NCBI GenBank assembly: GCA_947561715.1
Contig: OX387200.1
Span: 16,556,501 to 16,620,500 of the forward strand
Length of the DNA stretch: 64,000 nt
Direction of reading: 5' to 3'
Origin: Ascidia mentula
Lineage: Eukaryota > Chordata > Ascidiacea > Phlebobranchia > Ascidiidae
Part shown: positions 24,301 to 39,300 of the stretch, piece by piece
Layout: every line of letters begins with the position of its first letter
Numbering within the stretch: position 1 is the first letter of the stretch
Made by a program: the position numbers and the translations under genes
The notes under the pieces: model-generated
The model's database searches: none
Told to the model about the DNA's origin: nothing
What the model saw: the letters and a program-made list of their open reading frames with translations, nothing else

Positions 24301-27300
24301 GCGATGTTTGATTACTTAACCACTGCTGTGAGTCGTATCCAAGTCATTAACAAACCCATCGTAGGAATCGCCCTTTTAGTATCATAAACTAGTACATAAC
24401 AAATAGGTCTTTATTCATAGTGTAAATCGTTTTTGCGAAAGGAAGGAATTTAAAAACAAAATCACCGTGAGTTTGTTGCCGCATCATCGATGGTTTTAAA
24501 TATTTTCTATCTACGTTTCGTTTTTCCATATTGTTTTTCGTCGTTTACGCAGAACCGTTCAAGTCGTGCAACTTAGTGGTGCATCCCCAGCCGTACGTCG
24601 AAATGTGCGAGCACGACGTGTGCCACTGTCTGCACAAGGAGGTTTCGACTTGGAAAACGTGCGAGTGCACAGTGTTTAGCGCTTACTCCCGCGCATGCAC
24701 TGAAATGGGAAAGGCGCTAAATTCCGTTCCATCGTGGAGGGAAATCTATAGCTGTACGGTCGGGTGCTGGCAAGGGCGTGAGTGGTCGGATTGTGTGGAA
24801 ACGTCGTGCGAGACCACATGCCGTATGCTGAGCGAAAACACCGAGGATCAGTGTCAAGCGGTGAGCATTTCTTTATCGGTTTCAACGGCGTTTGTCATCA
24901 GTTTAATTTATCACCAAATTATCCAAAATCGTCAATAATCTCGTGGTAAGCAACCGAGGTTAGCTCGAATGATGTTATTTGAATGAAAACTAAACCAGCT
25001 CCAGGTTTTTCATTTCACTTCGGGGTTAATTTAGTATGCTTTAAATCTTAGTGGTCTTAAAAGGACCAATTACCTGTTTCTAAAATCCACACCCTAACAG
25101 AAAAACAACCACTTGACTTACAAAATATGTCTGAAGCCAAACAACAATTATAATCGACCGGTGAACTTCATACAAGCACTCGTTTATTTACACACATGAT
25201 TACTAGCAAACATTTGACGAGAAAAAATCAAACGTGCACGACGTACCGTAAAACCCAGAATGAACTGTTAGTTTCGTTATTTTTGTGTAGACCTCCGAAT
25301 GCTTCGAAGGGTGCACATGTCCAAGTGGCTTTGTATTTGATGAGCTGGTAGGTAGTTGTTCCATGGTGGAAAACTGCCATTGCTACTATAACGGTGGCGA
25401 CTACGCGGCTAACTCCGTACGTCAAGACAAGTGCGAATTGTGCGTCTGTCAGAGTGGAAAGTGGGTTTGTGAATGGAAGGAAGGTTGCAACGAGACCACC
25501 TTGTGTCCGTCGGTAAGTTATAGGGCGCCTGAAAGTTTCTTTGCTGTTCTGCAACCGAATTGAACTTTTCCGACAGTGTTTTGTTTATAAATTAAAAAAA
25601 ATTATGTTGGAAATCGAAGTTAACATTAAATCTTCGAGTCAATTAATGTAGTCTTAGTTAACGAGTTTGAAATCTATCTAAATGTTTTGTAGCGGACGTC
25701 TGGCCAATAACGTCACCTCTCCTCGTAAATAAGTTGCCAAAATAAAACTTATAAAACATGATCTGCCATTGCAAGAAAACCCCGCTGTTGCAGCTTTCAA
25801 AACACTAAATGGAGCTTTTCATGTTGTTCTGTGGGAGTATTCGTTACTGATCTTCCACATTTTATCCCAGGGCCGTGAATGGAACGACTGCATTGAGTGC
25901 CAGCGTACTTGTGGCAACATGAATGTGCCATGCGAGGAGTCGATATGTCACAGTGACTGTGGATGTCCAAAGGGCACTGTGCTCAATGACAACTCGTGCG
26001 TTCTTCCTGATGAATGTCCCTGCCACCACTTGGGCATAAGCTACGAGGCTGGGGACGTGCGCATGGATGATTGTAACGAATGGTGCGTTTTTAAATATTT
26101 CAGAAGCAAACAAAATCACCTTATTCGACGGGTACAACCGTAGAACGTAGTGCAATAGTTGGACAAACAGCTGTTTCGAATTATAAAGTTGTTATGCAAC
26201 ACATTTGGTTACATATATGAAATCACGTCCTACATAACCATAAAGTTTACCAACTCAAACCAAAAGCCACTAATCACATAACAATCCCACTTTCCCACTG
26301 ATTTATTTCAGGCTAAATTCCTTACTGGTAAATGTTTGGTTTAGAAGGGTATTCAAAGTAAGCTTCAGTTGTAATTACGCACTTAACTATAGTCACTGTA
26401 TCATCACTACACAACTATACACGCGCTTTGCTTTATAGCACGTGCAAGTCTACGAGTTGGGAATGCACTCAAAGATCCTGTTCCTCCATGTGCTCGGCGA
26501 CTGGCGAACCGCATTACGAGACTTTCGACAAACTCCGCTACGATTTTTTCGGTGTGTGTTCTTATGTCTTGGTGGAGGACTTCTGTGCTGACAAGGTGGG
26601 CTCTTTCCGGGTCGTGGTGGAAAATGTGCCGTGTAGTACAGGAGAGGTTATCTGTTCCAAGAGACTAGAGGTATGAGGATTTTGGTAGCTGTAAGACCAT
26701 TTTCATGCAAGAACCGGCGGTGTGTCTCAATAAAAATTGTTTTGTTGTGCGGACATTGATATGCACTCTACGATAACGATTTTGGCAAAAATTGCAGTTT
26801 TAGCATAATTAAACGTCTCTCTATTCCCTTTACCATAATTTGGACATTTTTAGATTACGATCAACGACGTCATGATTGAGTTGGTGCGAGGAGACAACCA
26901 ATATGAAGAGAAGGCAAACCCGTATGCAATACCGCTGTCGTGGAAGTTTACAAATCGGGCATATTCGTCATTGTGGCCACGCAGGTAGGTGTAAAATTCC
27001 GAGTGCACGAAACAGAACAGCTACTGGTAAAAATAAATGCACTCATATCCCTATTTTTGTTTGGGCGTGGTAGAAGTTCAGGTATCCGTTGTTAGCTTTA
27101 TTGCGCTGGAATATAATCACTAAATGTCAATCCAAGCTTCTTAATTTCGGTACCGTCTAAATCAGTGGTTCTTAACCTTTTTTCTTGCACGCCCCCTTTT
27201 AGTAACGGACGTGCCTTACGCCCCCCAAACTGTAAATAAGTTTCAGACCAAAAGCAATTGTGTTTTTGTCGATCTACGTAAATAAGCTAGCTAGATAATC

Positions 27301-30300
27301 ACTGCAACACGATAAAAACATTATATGAATTAATTTAGGCTTGCTTATTTAAACTAAAAAGTTACGGGACCAATAAACGGTTTGTGACGAAACAGATGAA
27401 TCATCACAAAGGTATTTTGTGACGCAATGGTTTCTTTGTGACGTAACAGTAACTTAACTGCACTGGCGGATTTTTTATTTAAAGTAAAATACTTTTGTTC
27501 CGAAACTGCAAGAAAAATATAACAGACAGCATAGGACATTAAAGTCACTACAAAAAAATAAGTTTGGCTATAGAGCTTGCGCCCCCATGAGAATCGGTTG
27601 ACGCCCCCCCCGGTTAAGAACCACTGGTCTAAATGCTTAAAACGTTTTCAAAATTTCAGATTCTATGTCACCTGTTTTTAATATAGATCGGCCTGACTGT
27701 TATGTGGGACGAAGGGACTCGAGTATACGTGATGCTGGAACCCCAGTACATGAGCAAAGTGTGCGGCTTGTGTGGTAACTTCGACGGAAACGCGCAGAAC
27801 GATTTTTACACAAGACAAGGTTAGAGATTCCATTTCGATTAGCTTGTAATTACACGGGCCGCTTGGATCATACGACGATCTGAAAGTTACTGTTTTTCTT
27901 GTGGAGCCTGAACCCTATTTCTTGACAGAAAATTAAACGGTTTTTTATATATATGTTTGTTAAAATAGATTAAGTGAGCGTTGCTCCTTACAAAACTTCG
28001 TACTGAATAGTGCTGCGACCACTAGGTGGCACTATAACCCCAACACGAAACAAGCGTTGTGTGTGTAGCTAAAAATTACGCCCCTCTGGTATTGACTTCA
28101 GGTGACATGGAAGCTGTGCCGCACTTGTTCGGAGACAGTTGGGAGGTGTATGGCAACTGTCCGAACTCCGACGCGAGTCGTCTCCACCCGTGCGAGTCCC
28201 ACCCCGAACGAAACGACTGGGCCAAGTTTAAGTGCAAACTTCTTAGGCAATATCCCTTCTCGGTTTGTCACGCACACGTCGACCACGAACCGTACTACAA
28301 GAACTGCTTGTGGGATTCGTGCGAGTGCAACAGGTAAAGTGAACCACGTCATTGTTATGGAAAAACTGTCCATCAGGTTGTTAAGAATAATTTATATAAT
28401 ATTTTTGTTTTCGTTAATGGTTTGCCTAAAATGTCGTGCTTTCTCGCAAAGGGGTGGTGACTGCGAGTGTCTGTGTACGGCACTTTCCGATTATGAACGA
28501 GCCTGCAACAAGCTTGGTGTAACCATTTCTTGGAGATCAACGGAATTGTGCGGTATGCCATTGCATCATAAAAAAGCACTAACATTTTAATGTCCCCATT
28601 ATGCATATTGCCTTGTAGGCGACTAAAGTTTAAAGCATGTAACTTGCAAGCTAACGACATATTGCAATATTTGCACATGATAGTTTATCGTTGAACCCTC
28701 GATATAAATATCTGGGGGTACGCGAGTAGCATCTAAAGAACCTACGCAACTAACTTCTACATTAACATATACTTACGCAGGCATTATGTGCGAGGAGCCG
28801 TTCGTCTTCAAGTTGAATGGCACCACATGCCCGGCAACCTGTGATTCTATAGACTGCTTGTCAGAAGCAGTGGAAGGTTGCCACTGCCCCGAAGGAACTG
28901 TTGTTCGAGACGGAAAGTGCGAGCAACCTGAAGAATGTCCAACAACTACGCCAGCCCAGGTACCAAACCAACATATATATAGGGCGATTTTTGATGTTAG
29001 TATAATTCCAAAAGAATTACTTTTAATTGACAGTCCAGCAAATCTATAAAAACACTTGATTCACGACGTCATAATTACGAACAAAAGTGTATATTCTTCT
29101 TCCAAATGAATGCCATACACATAACCCAGTGCCAAAAAGCCATACAAGTTAAATCAGATATGGGTAATCACCGCCACGTGGTTTCAATCTTGCTCATGTG
29201 GACTTTAAATCCCAACAGCCATGAGTTGGTATCAATCAACGTCACTTGGCAATGTTTGTTTAAAAATTTAATTTTAGTGCACGTTTTTGTTCTTTTCGGC
29301 TACAGCTTTTCAACTGTAAATTATTACAAACACGTGAGTATATCAACTTCTCCGTAAGGTTGCACCTAGTTTGGTGTCCAACGGATGACAGTGATTGTAT
29401 AGTCACCACCAAGTGGAAGTCTTTGCTTGGCCGTTTGGTCAGCAACGTCGTATGAATGTCACACCAGCTGCACTGATGAGACCTTTTAGGTCGAAACAGT
29501 GGCCATCTGTCTGCAGCTTATACACAATTCATATTATAGCCTCCACTTTGCTTATATCTATTATAGTCTGAAACCACCTTATACGCGTCTAAGTTTGCCA
29601 AAAAAACAAGTTAAATGGTCTTGCAAACAAAATAGAATTTTAAATTCTGCGACTAAGAAGTGAATATTTTAACATACGAAAAGCTTGAAAATTTCGAAAT
29701 AGAATACCCCCCAAAATACTCAAATTGATGATCTAAAGTACTTTTTATGAACTGATTCATTATATGGGTTCATCATCAAAAGTAAAACTTCGCGAAAAAA
29801 TATAACTTTAGAACAAAATTTGCCTTACTCACAGAAAGTACGATTGTTAATATTGCAGACTACAACTGAATTCATCACCCAACTTACCACTTCAAGCAAC
29901 GAAACCTGCGAACATTGTCAAACAACGATTAGCCCCGGAGTAACGTCTGCTATTGCCACTGGAACACCAATTGCAGTAACTGGTGGACCTGGTGTGACGT
30001 CCGCTGTTGCCGGTGGAACATCAACTGGAGCAACTGGTGGACCTGGTGTGACGTCGGCTGTTGCCGGTGGAACATCAACTGCAGGAACTGGTGGACCTGG
30101 TGTGACCTCTGCTGTTACCGGTGGAACATCAACTGGAGAAACTGGTGGACCTGGTGTGACGTCTGCTGTTGCCGGTGGAACATCAACTGGAGCAACTGGT
30201 GGACCTGGGGTGACGTCGGCGGTTGCCGGTGGAACATCAACTGCAGGAACTGGTGGACCTGGTGTCACGTCCGCTGTTACCGGGGGAACATCAACTGGAG

Positions 30301-33300
30301 CAACTGGTGGACCTGGGGTGACGTCGGCGGTTGCCGGTGGAACATCAACTGGAGCAACTGGTGGACCTGGGGTGACGTCGGCGGTTGCCGGTGGAACATC
30401 AACTGCAGGAACTGGTGGACCTGGTGTCACGTCCGCTGTTGCCGGTGGAACATCAACTGCAGTAACTGGTGAACCTGGTGTGACGTCCGCTGTTGCCGGT
30501 GGAACATCAACTGCAGTAACTGGTGGACCTGGGGTGACGTCGGCGGTTGCCGGTGGAACATCAACTGGAGCAACTGGTGGACCTGGGGTGACGTCGGCGG
30601 TTGCCGGTGGAACATCAACTGCAGGAACTGGTGGACCTGGTGTGACGTCCGCTGTTGCCGGTGGAACATCAACTGCAGTAACTGGTGAACCTGGTGTGAC
30701 GTCTGCTGTTGCCGGTGGAACAACAACTGGAGCAACTGGTGGACCTGGGGTGACGTCGGCGGTTGCCGGTGGAACATCAACTGGAGCAACTGGTGGACCT
30801 GGGGTGACGTCGGCGGTTGCCGGTGGAACATCAACTGCAGGAACTGGTGGACCTGGTGTCACGTCCGCTGTTGCCGGTGGAACATCAACTGCAGTAACTG
30901 GTGAACCTGGTGTGACGTCCGCTGTTGCCGGTGGAACATCAACTGCAGTAACTGGTGGACCTGGTGTGACGTCCGCTGTTGCCGGTGGAACATCAACTGC
31001 AGTAACTGGTGGACCTGGTGTGACGTCCGCTGTTGCCGGTGGAACATCAACTGCAGTAACTGGTGGACCTGGTGTGACGTCCGCTGTTACCGGTGGAACA
31101 TCAACTGAAGCAACTGGTGGACCTGGTGTGACGTCTGCTGTTGCCGGGGGAACATCAACTGGAGCAACTGGTGGACCTGGTGTGACCTCTGCTGTTACCG
31201 GTGGAACATCAACTGGAGAAACTGGTGGACCTGTTGTGACGTCTACTGTTGCCGGGGGAACACCAACTGGAGCAACTGGTGGACCTGGTGTGACCTCTGC
31301 TGTTACCGGTGGAACATCAACTGGAACAACTGGTGGACCTGGTGTGACGTCCGCTGTTGCCGTCGGAACATCAACTGGAACAACTGGTGGACCTGGTGTG
31401 ACGTCTGCTGTTGCCGGTGGAACATCAACTGGAGCAACTGGTGGACCTGGTGTGACGTCCGCTGTTGCCGGTGGAACATCAACTGGAGCAACTGGTGGAC
31501 CTGGTGTGACGTCGGCTGTTGCCGGTGGAACATCAACTGGAGCAACTGGTGGACCTGGTGTGACGTCGGCGGTTGCCGGTGGAACATCAACTGCAGGAAC
31601 TGGTGGACCTGGTGTGACGTCCGCTGTTGCCGGTGGAACATCAACTGCAGTAACTGGTGGACCTGGTGTGACGTCCGCTGTTGCCGGTGGAACATCAACT
31701 GCAGTAACTGGTGGACCTGGTCTGACGTCCGCTGTTGCCGGGGGAACATCAACTGGAGCAACTGGTGGACCTGGTGTGACGTCCGCTGTTGCCGTCGGAA
31801 CATCAACTGGAGCAACTGGTGGACCTGGTGTGACGTCGGCTGTTGCCGGTGGAACATCAACTGGAGCAACTGGTGGACCTGGGGTGACGTCCGCTGTTGC
31901 CGTCGGAACATCAACTGCAGCAACTGGTGGACCTGGGGTGACGTCCTCGGTTGCCGGTGGAACATCAACTGCAGGAACTGGTGGACCTGGTGTGACGTCC
32001 GCTGTTGCCGGTGGAACATCAACTGGAGCCACTGGTGGACCTGGTGTGACGTCCGCTGTTGCCGGGGGAACATCAACTGGAGCAACTGGTGGACCTGGTG
32101 TGACGTCCGCTGTTGCCGGGGGAACATCAACTGGAGCAACTGGTGGACCTGGTGTGACCTCTGCTGTTGCCGGTGGAACATCAACTGGAGCAACTGGTGG
32201 ACCTGGTGTGACCTCTGCTGTTACCGGTGGAACATCAACTGGAGAAACTGGTGGACCTGGTGTGACCTCTGCTGTTGCCGGGGGAACATCAACTGGAACA
32301 ACTGGTGGACCTGGTGTGACGTCCGCTGTTGCCGGTGGAACATCAACTGGAGCAACTGGTGGACCTGGTGTGACGTCGGCTGTTGCCGGTGGAACATCAA
32401 TTGGAGCAACTGGTGGACCTGGTGTAACGTCGGCTGTTGCCGGTGGAACATCAACTGGAGCAACTGGTGGACCTGGTGTGACGTCCGCTGTTGCCGGTGG
32501 AACATCAACTGGAGCAACTGGTGGACCTGGTGTGACGTCCGCTGTTGCCGGTGGAACATCAACTGGAGCAACTGGTGGACCTGGTGTGACGTCGGCTGTT
32601 GCCGGTGGAACATCAACTGGAGCAACTGGTGGACCTGGTGTGACGTCCGCTGTTGCCGGTGGAACATCAACTGGAGCAACTGGTGGACCTGGTGTGACGT
32701 CGGCTGTTGCCGGTGGAACATCAACTGGAGCAACTGGTGGACCTGGTGTGACGTCGGCTGTTGCCGGTGGAACAACAATTGGAGCCACTGCTGGACCTGG
32801 TGTGACGTCCGCTGTTGCCGGTGGAACATCAACTGGAGCAACTGGTGGACCTGGTGTGACGTCGGCTGTTGCCGGTGGAACATCAACTGGAGCAACTGGT
32901 GGACCTGGTGTGACGTCAGCTGTTGCCGGTGGAACATCAACTGGAGCAACTGGTGGACCTGGTGTGACGTCCGCTGTTGCCGGTGGAACATCAACTGGAG
33001 CAACTGGTGGACCTGGTGTGACGTCGGCTGTTGCCAGTGGAACATCAACTGGAGCAACTGGTGGACCTGGTGTGACGTCGGCTGTTGCCGGTGGAACATC
33101 AACTGGAGCAACTGGTGGACCTGGTGTGACGTCGGCTGTTGCCGGTGGAACAACAATTGGAGCCACTGCTGGACCTGGTGTGACGTCGGCTGTTGCCGGT
33201 GGAATATCAACTGGAGCAACTGGTGGACCTGGTGTGACGTCGGCTGTTGCCGGTGGAACATCAACTGGAGCAACTGGTGGACCTGGTGTGACGTCCTCTG

Positions 33301-36300
33301 TTGCAGGTGGAACAACAATTGGAGCCACTGCTGGACCTGGTGTGACGTCCGCTGTTGCCGGTGGAACATCAACTGGAGCAACTGGTGGACCTGGTGTGAC
33401 GTCGGCTGTTGCCGGTGGAACATCAACTGGAGCAACTGGTGGACCTGGTGTGACGTCGGCTGTTGCCGGTGGAACATCAACTGGAGCAACTGGTGGACCT
33501 GGTGTGACGTCCGCTGTTGCCGGTGGAACATCAACTGGAGCAACTGGTGGACCTGGTGTGACGTCGGCTGTTGCCGGTGGAACATCAACTGGAGCAACTG
33601 GTGGACCTGGTGTGACGTCGGCTGTTGCCGGTGGAACAACAATTGGAGCCACTGCTGGACCTGGTGTGACGTCCGCTGTTGCCGGTGGAACATCAACTGG
33701 AGCAACTGGTGGACCTGGTGTGACGTCGGCTGTTGCCGGTGGAACATCAACTGGAGCAACTGGGGGACCTGGTGTGACGTCGGCTGTTGCCGGTGGAACA
33801 TCAACTGGAGCAACTGGTGGACCTGGTGTGACGTCGGCTGTTGCCGGTGGAACATCAACTGGAGCAACTGGTGGACCTGGTGTGACGTCGGTTGTTGCCG
33901 GTGGAACATCAACTGGAGCAACTGGTGGACCTGGTGTGACGTCCTCTGTTGCCGGTGGAACATCAACTGGAGCAACTGGTGGACCTGGTGTGACGTCTGC
34001 TGTTGCCGGTGGAACATCAACTGGAGCAACTGGTGGACCTGGTGTGACGTCGGCTGTTGCCGGTGGAACATCAACTGGAGCAACTGGTGGACCTGGTGTG
34101 ACGTCCGCTGTTGCCGGTGGAACATCAACTGGAGCAACTGGTGGACCTGGTGTGACGTCGGCTGTTGCCGGTGGAACATCAACTGGACCAACTGGTGGAC
34201 CTGGTGTGACGTCGGCTGTTGCCGGTGGAACATCACCTGGAGCAACTGGTGGACCTGGTGTGACGTCGGCTGTTGCCGGTGGAACAACAATTGGAGCAAC
34301 TGGTGGACCTGGTGTGACGTCGGCTGTTGCCGGTGTAACATCAACTGGTGGACCTGGTGTGACGTCGGCTGTTGCCGGTGGAACATCAACTGGAGCAACT
34401 GGTGGACCTGGTGTGACGTCGGCTGTTGCCGGTGGAACAACAATTGGAGCCACTGGTGGACCTGGTGTGACGTCCGCTGTTGCCGGTGGAACATCAACTG
34501 GAGCAACTGGTGGACCTGGTGTGACGTCGGCTGTTGCCGGTGGAACATCAACTGGAGCAACTGGTGGACCTGGTGTGACGTCCGCTGTTGCCGGTGGAAC
34601 ATCAACTGGAGCAACTGGTGGACCTGGTGTGACGTCGGCTGTTGCCGGTGGAACATCAACTGGAGCAACTGGTGGACCTGGTGTGACGTCGGCTGTTGCC
34701 GGTGGAACAACAATTGGAGCCACTGCTGGACCTGGTGTGACGTCCGCTGTTGCCAGTGGAACATCAACTGGAGCAACTGGTGGACCTGGTGGACCTGGTG
34801 TGACGTCGGCTGTTGCCGGTGGAACATCAACTGGAGCAACTGGTGGACCTGGTGTGACGTCGGCTGTTGCCGGTGGAACAACAATTGGAGCCACTGCTGG
34901 ACCTGGTGTGACGTCCGCTGTTGCCGGTGGAACATCAACTGGAGCAACTGGTGGACCTGGTGTGACGTCGGCTGTTGCCGGTGGAACATCAACTGGAGCA
35001 ACTGGTGGACCTGGTGTGACGTCGGCTGTTGCCGGTGGAACATCAACTGGAGCAACTGGTGGACCTGGTGTGACGTCCGCTGTTGCCGGTGGAACATCAA
35101 CTGGAGCAACTGGTGGACCTGGTGTGACGTCGGCTGTTGCCGGTGGAACATCAACTGGAGCAACTGGTGGACCTGGTGTGACGTCGGCTGTTGCCGGTAG
35201 AACATCAACTGGAGCAACTGGTGGACCTGGTGAGACGTCGGCTGTTGCCGGTGGAACAACAATTCAAGCCACTGCTGGACCTGGTGTGACGTCCGCTGTT
35301 GCCGGTGGAACATCAACTGGTGGACCTGGTGTGACGTCGGCTGTTGCCGGTGGAACATCAAATGGAGCAACTGGTGGACCTGGTGTGACGTCGGCTGTTG
35401 CCGGTGGAACATCAACTGGAGCAACTGGTGGACCTGGTGAGACGTCGGCTGTTGCCGGTGGAACAACAATTCAAGCCACTGCTGGACCTGGTGTGACGTC
35501 CGCTGTTGCCGGTGGAACATCAACTGGAGCAACTGGTGGACCTGGTGTGACGTCGGCTGTTGCCGGTGGAACATCAACTGGAGCAACTGGTGGACCTGGT
35601 GTGACGTCCGCTGTTGCCGGTGGAACATCAACTGGAGCAACTGGTGGACCTGGTGTGACGTCGGCTGTTGCCGGTGGAACATCAACTGGAGCAACTGGTG
35701 GACCTGGTGTGACGTCGGCTGTTGCCGGTGGAACATCAACTGGAGCAACTGGTGGACCTGGTGTGACGTCGGCTGTTGCCGGTGGAACACCAACTGGAGC
35801 AACTGGTGGACCTGGTGTGACGTCGGTTGTTGCCGGTGGAACAACAATTGGAGCCACTGGTGGACCTGGTGTGACGTCCGCTGTTGCCGGTGGAACATCA
35901 ACTGGAGCAACTGGTGGCCCTGGTGTGACGTCGGCTGTTGCCGGTGGAACATCAACTGGAGCAACTGGTGGACCTGGTGGACCTGGTGTGACATCGGCTG
36001 TTGCCGGTGGAACATCAACTGGAGCCACTGGTGGACCTGGTGTGACGTCTGCTGTTGCAGTTGGAACATCAACTGGTGGACCTGGTGTGACGTCCGCTGT
36101 TGCCGGTGGAACATCTTCTGGAGCAACTGGTGGACCTGGTGTGACGTCGGCTGCTATTGGTGGAACACCAACTGGAGCAACTGGTGGACCTGGTGTGACG
36201 TCGGCTGTTGCCGGTGGAACATCAACTGGAGCAACTGGTGGACCTGATGTGACGTCCGCAGTTGCCGGTGGAACATCAACTGGAGCAACTGGTGGACCTG

Positions 36301-39300
36301 GTGTGACGTCGGCTGTTGCCGGTGGAACATCAACTGGAGCAACTGGTGGACCTGGTGTGACGTCGGCTGTTGCCGGTGGAACACCAACTGGAGCAACTGG
36401 TGGACCTGGTGTGACGTCGGCTTTTGCCGGTGGAACATCAACTGGAGCCACTGGTGGACCTGGTGTGACGTCCGCTGTTGCCGGTGGAACATCAACTGGA
36501 GCAACTGGTGGACCTGGTGTGACGTCGGCTGTTGCCGGTGGAACATCAACTGGAGCAACTGGTGGACCTGATGTGACGTCGGCTGTTGCCGGTGGAACAT
36601 CAACTGGAGCAACTGGTGGACCTGGTGTGACGTCCGCTGTTGCCGGTGGAACATCAACTGGTGGACCTGGTGTGACGTCCGCTGTTGCCGGTGGAACATC
36701 AACTGGTGAACCTGGTGTGACGTCGGCTGTTGCCGGTGGAACATCAACTGGAGCAACTGGTGGACCTGGTGTGACGTCGGCTGTTGTCGGTGGAACATCA
36801 ACTGGAGCAACTGGTGGACCTGGTGTGACGTCCTCTGTTGCCGGTGGAACACCAACTGGAGCAACTGGTGGACCTGGTGTGACGTCGGCTGTTGCCGGTG
36901 GAGCAACAACTGGAGCCACTGGTGGACCTGGTGTGACGTCCGCTGTTGCCGGTAGAACACCAACTGGAGCAACTGGTGGACCTGGTGTGACGTCGGCTGT
37001 TGCCGGTGGAACATCAACTGGAGCAACTGGTGGACCTGGTGGACCTGGTGTGACGTCGGCTGTTGCCGGTGGAACATCAACTGGAGCAACTGGTGGACCT
37101 GGTGTGACGTCCGCAGTTGCCGGTGGAACATCAACTGGAGCAACTGGTGGACCTGGTGTGACGTCGGCTGTTGCCGGTGGAACATCAACTGGAGCAACTG
37201 GTGGACCTGGTGTGACGTCGGCTGTTGCCGGTGGAACACCAACTGGAGCAACTGGTGGACCTGGTGTGACGTCGGCTTTTGCCGGTGGAACATCAACTGG
37301 AGCCACTGGTGGACCTGGTGTGACGTCCGCTGTTGCCGGTGGAACATCAACTGGAGCAACTGGTGGACCTGGTGTGACGTCGGCTGTTGCCGGTGGAACA
37401 TCAACTGGAGCAACTGGTGGACCTGGTGTGACGTCGGCTGTTGCCGGTGGAACATCAACTGGAGCAACTGGTGGACCTGGTGTGACGTCCGCTGTTGCCG
37501 GTGGAACATCAACTGGTGGACCTGGTGTGACGTCCGCTGTTGCCGGTGGAACATCAACTGGTGAACCTGGTGTGACGTCGGCTGTTGCCGGTGGAACATT
37601 AACTGGAGCAACTGGTGGACCTGGTGTGACGTCGGCTGTTGTCGGTGGAACATCAACTGGAGCAACTGGTGGACCTGGTGTGACGTCCTCTGTTGCCGGT
37701 GGAACACCAACTGGAGCAACTGGTGGACCTGGTGTGACGTCGGCTGTTGCCGGTGGAGCAACAACTGGAGCCACTGGTGGACCTGGTGTGACGTCCGCTG
37801 TTGCCGGTAGAACACCAACTGGAGCAACTGGTGGACCTGGTGTGACGTCGGCTGTTGCCGGTGGAACAACAATTGGAGTCACTGCTGGACCTGGTGTGAC
37901 GTCCGCTGTTGCCGGTGGAACATCAACTGGAGCAACTGGTGGACCTGGTGTGACGTCGGCTGTTGCCGGTGGAACAACAATTGGAGCCACTGCTGGACCT
38001 GGTGTGACGTCGGCTGTTGCCGGTGGAACATCAACTGGAGCAACTGGTGGACCTGGTGTGACGTCGGCTGTTGCCGGTGGAACATCAACTGGAGCAACTG
38101 GTGGACCTGGTGTGACGTCGGCTGTTGCCGGTGGAACATCAACTGGAGCAACTGGTGGACCTGGTGTGACGTCCTCTGTTGCCGGTGGAACATCAACTGG
38201 AGCAACTGGTGGACCTGGTGTGACGTCGGCTGTTGCCGGTGGAACAACAACTGGTGGACCTGGTGTGACGTCCTCTGTTGCCGGTGGAACATCAACTGGA
38301 GCAACTGGTAGACCTGGTTTGACGTCCGCTGTTGCCGGTGGAACATCAACTGGAGCAACTGGTGGACCTGGTGTGACGTCGGCTGTTGCCGGTGGAACAT
38401 CAACTGGAGCAACTGGTGGACCTGGTGTGACGTCGTTTGTTGCCGGTGGAACATCAACTGGAGCAACTGGTGGACCTGGTGTGACGTCTGCTGTTGCAGG
38501 TGGAACATCAACTGGTGGACCTGGTGTGACGTCCGCTGTTGCCGGTGGAACATCTTCTGGCGCAACTGGTGGACCTGGTGTGACGTCGGCTGTTGTTGGT
38601 GGAACACCAACTGGAGCAACTGGTGGACCTGGTGTGACGTCGGCTGTTGCCGGTGGAACATCAACTGGAGCAACTGGTGGACCTGGTGTGACGTCGGCTG
38701 TTGCCGGTGGAACATCAACTGGAGCAACTGGTGGACCTGGTGTGACGTCGGCTGTTGCCGGTGGAACATCAACTGGAGCAACTGGTGGACCTGGTGTGAC
38801 GTCCGCTGTTGCCGGTGGAACATCAACTGGAGCCACTGGTGGACCTGGTGTGACGTCCGCTGTTGCCGGTGGAACATCAACTGGAGCAACTGGTGGACCT
38901 GGTGTGACGTCCGCTGTTGCCGGTGGAACATCAACTGGAGCAACTGGTGGACCTGGTGTGACGTCGGCTGTTGCCGGTGGAACACCAACTGGAGCAACTG
39001 GTGGACCTGGTGTGACGTCGGCTGTTGCCGGTGGAACATCAACTGGAGCAACTGGAGCAACTGGTGGACCTGGTGTGACGTCGGCTGTTGCCGGTTTAAC
39101 ATCAACTGGAGCAACTGGTGGACCTGGTGTGACGTCCGCTGTTGCCGGTGGAACATCAACTGGAGCAACTGGTGGACCTGGTGTGACGTCCGCTGTTGCC
39201 GGTGGAACATCAACTGGAGCAACTGGTGGACCTGGTGTGACGTCCGCTGTTGCCGGTGGAACATCAACTGGAGCAACTGGTGGACCTGGTGTGACGTCCT

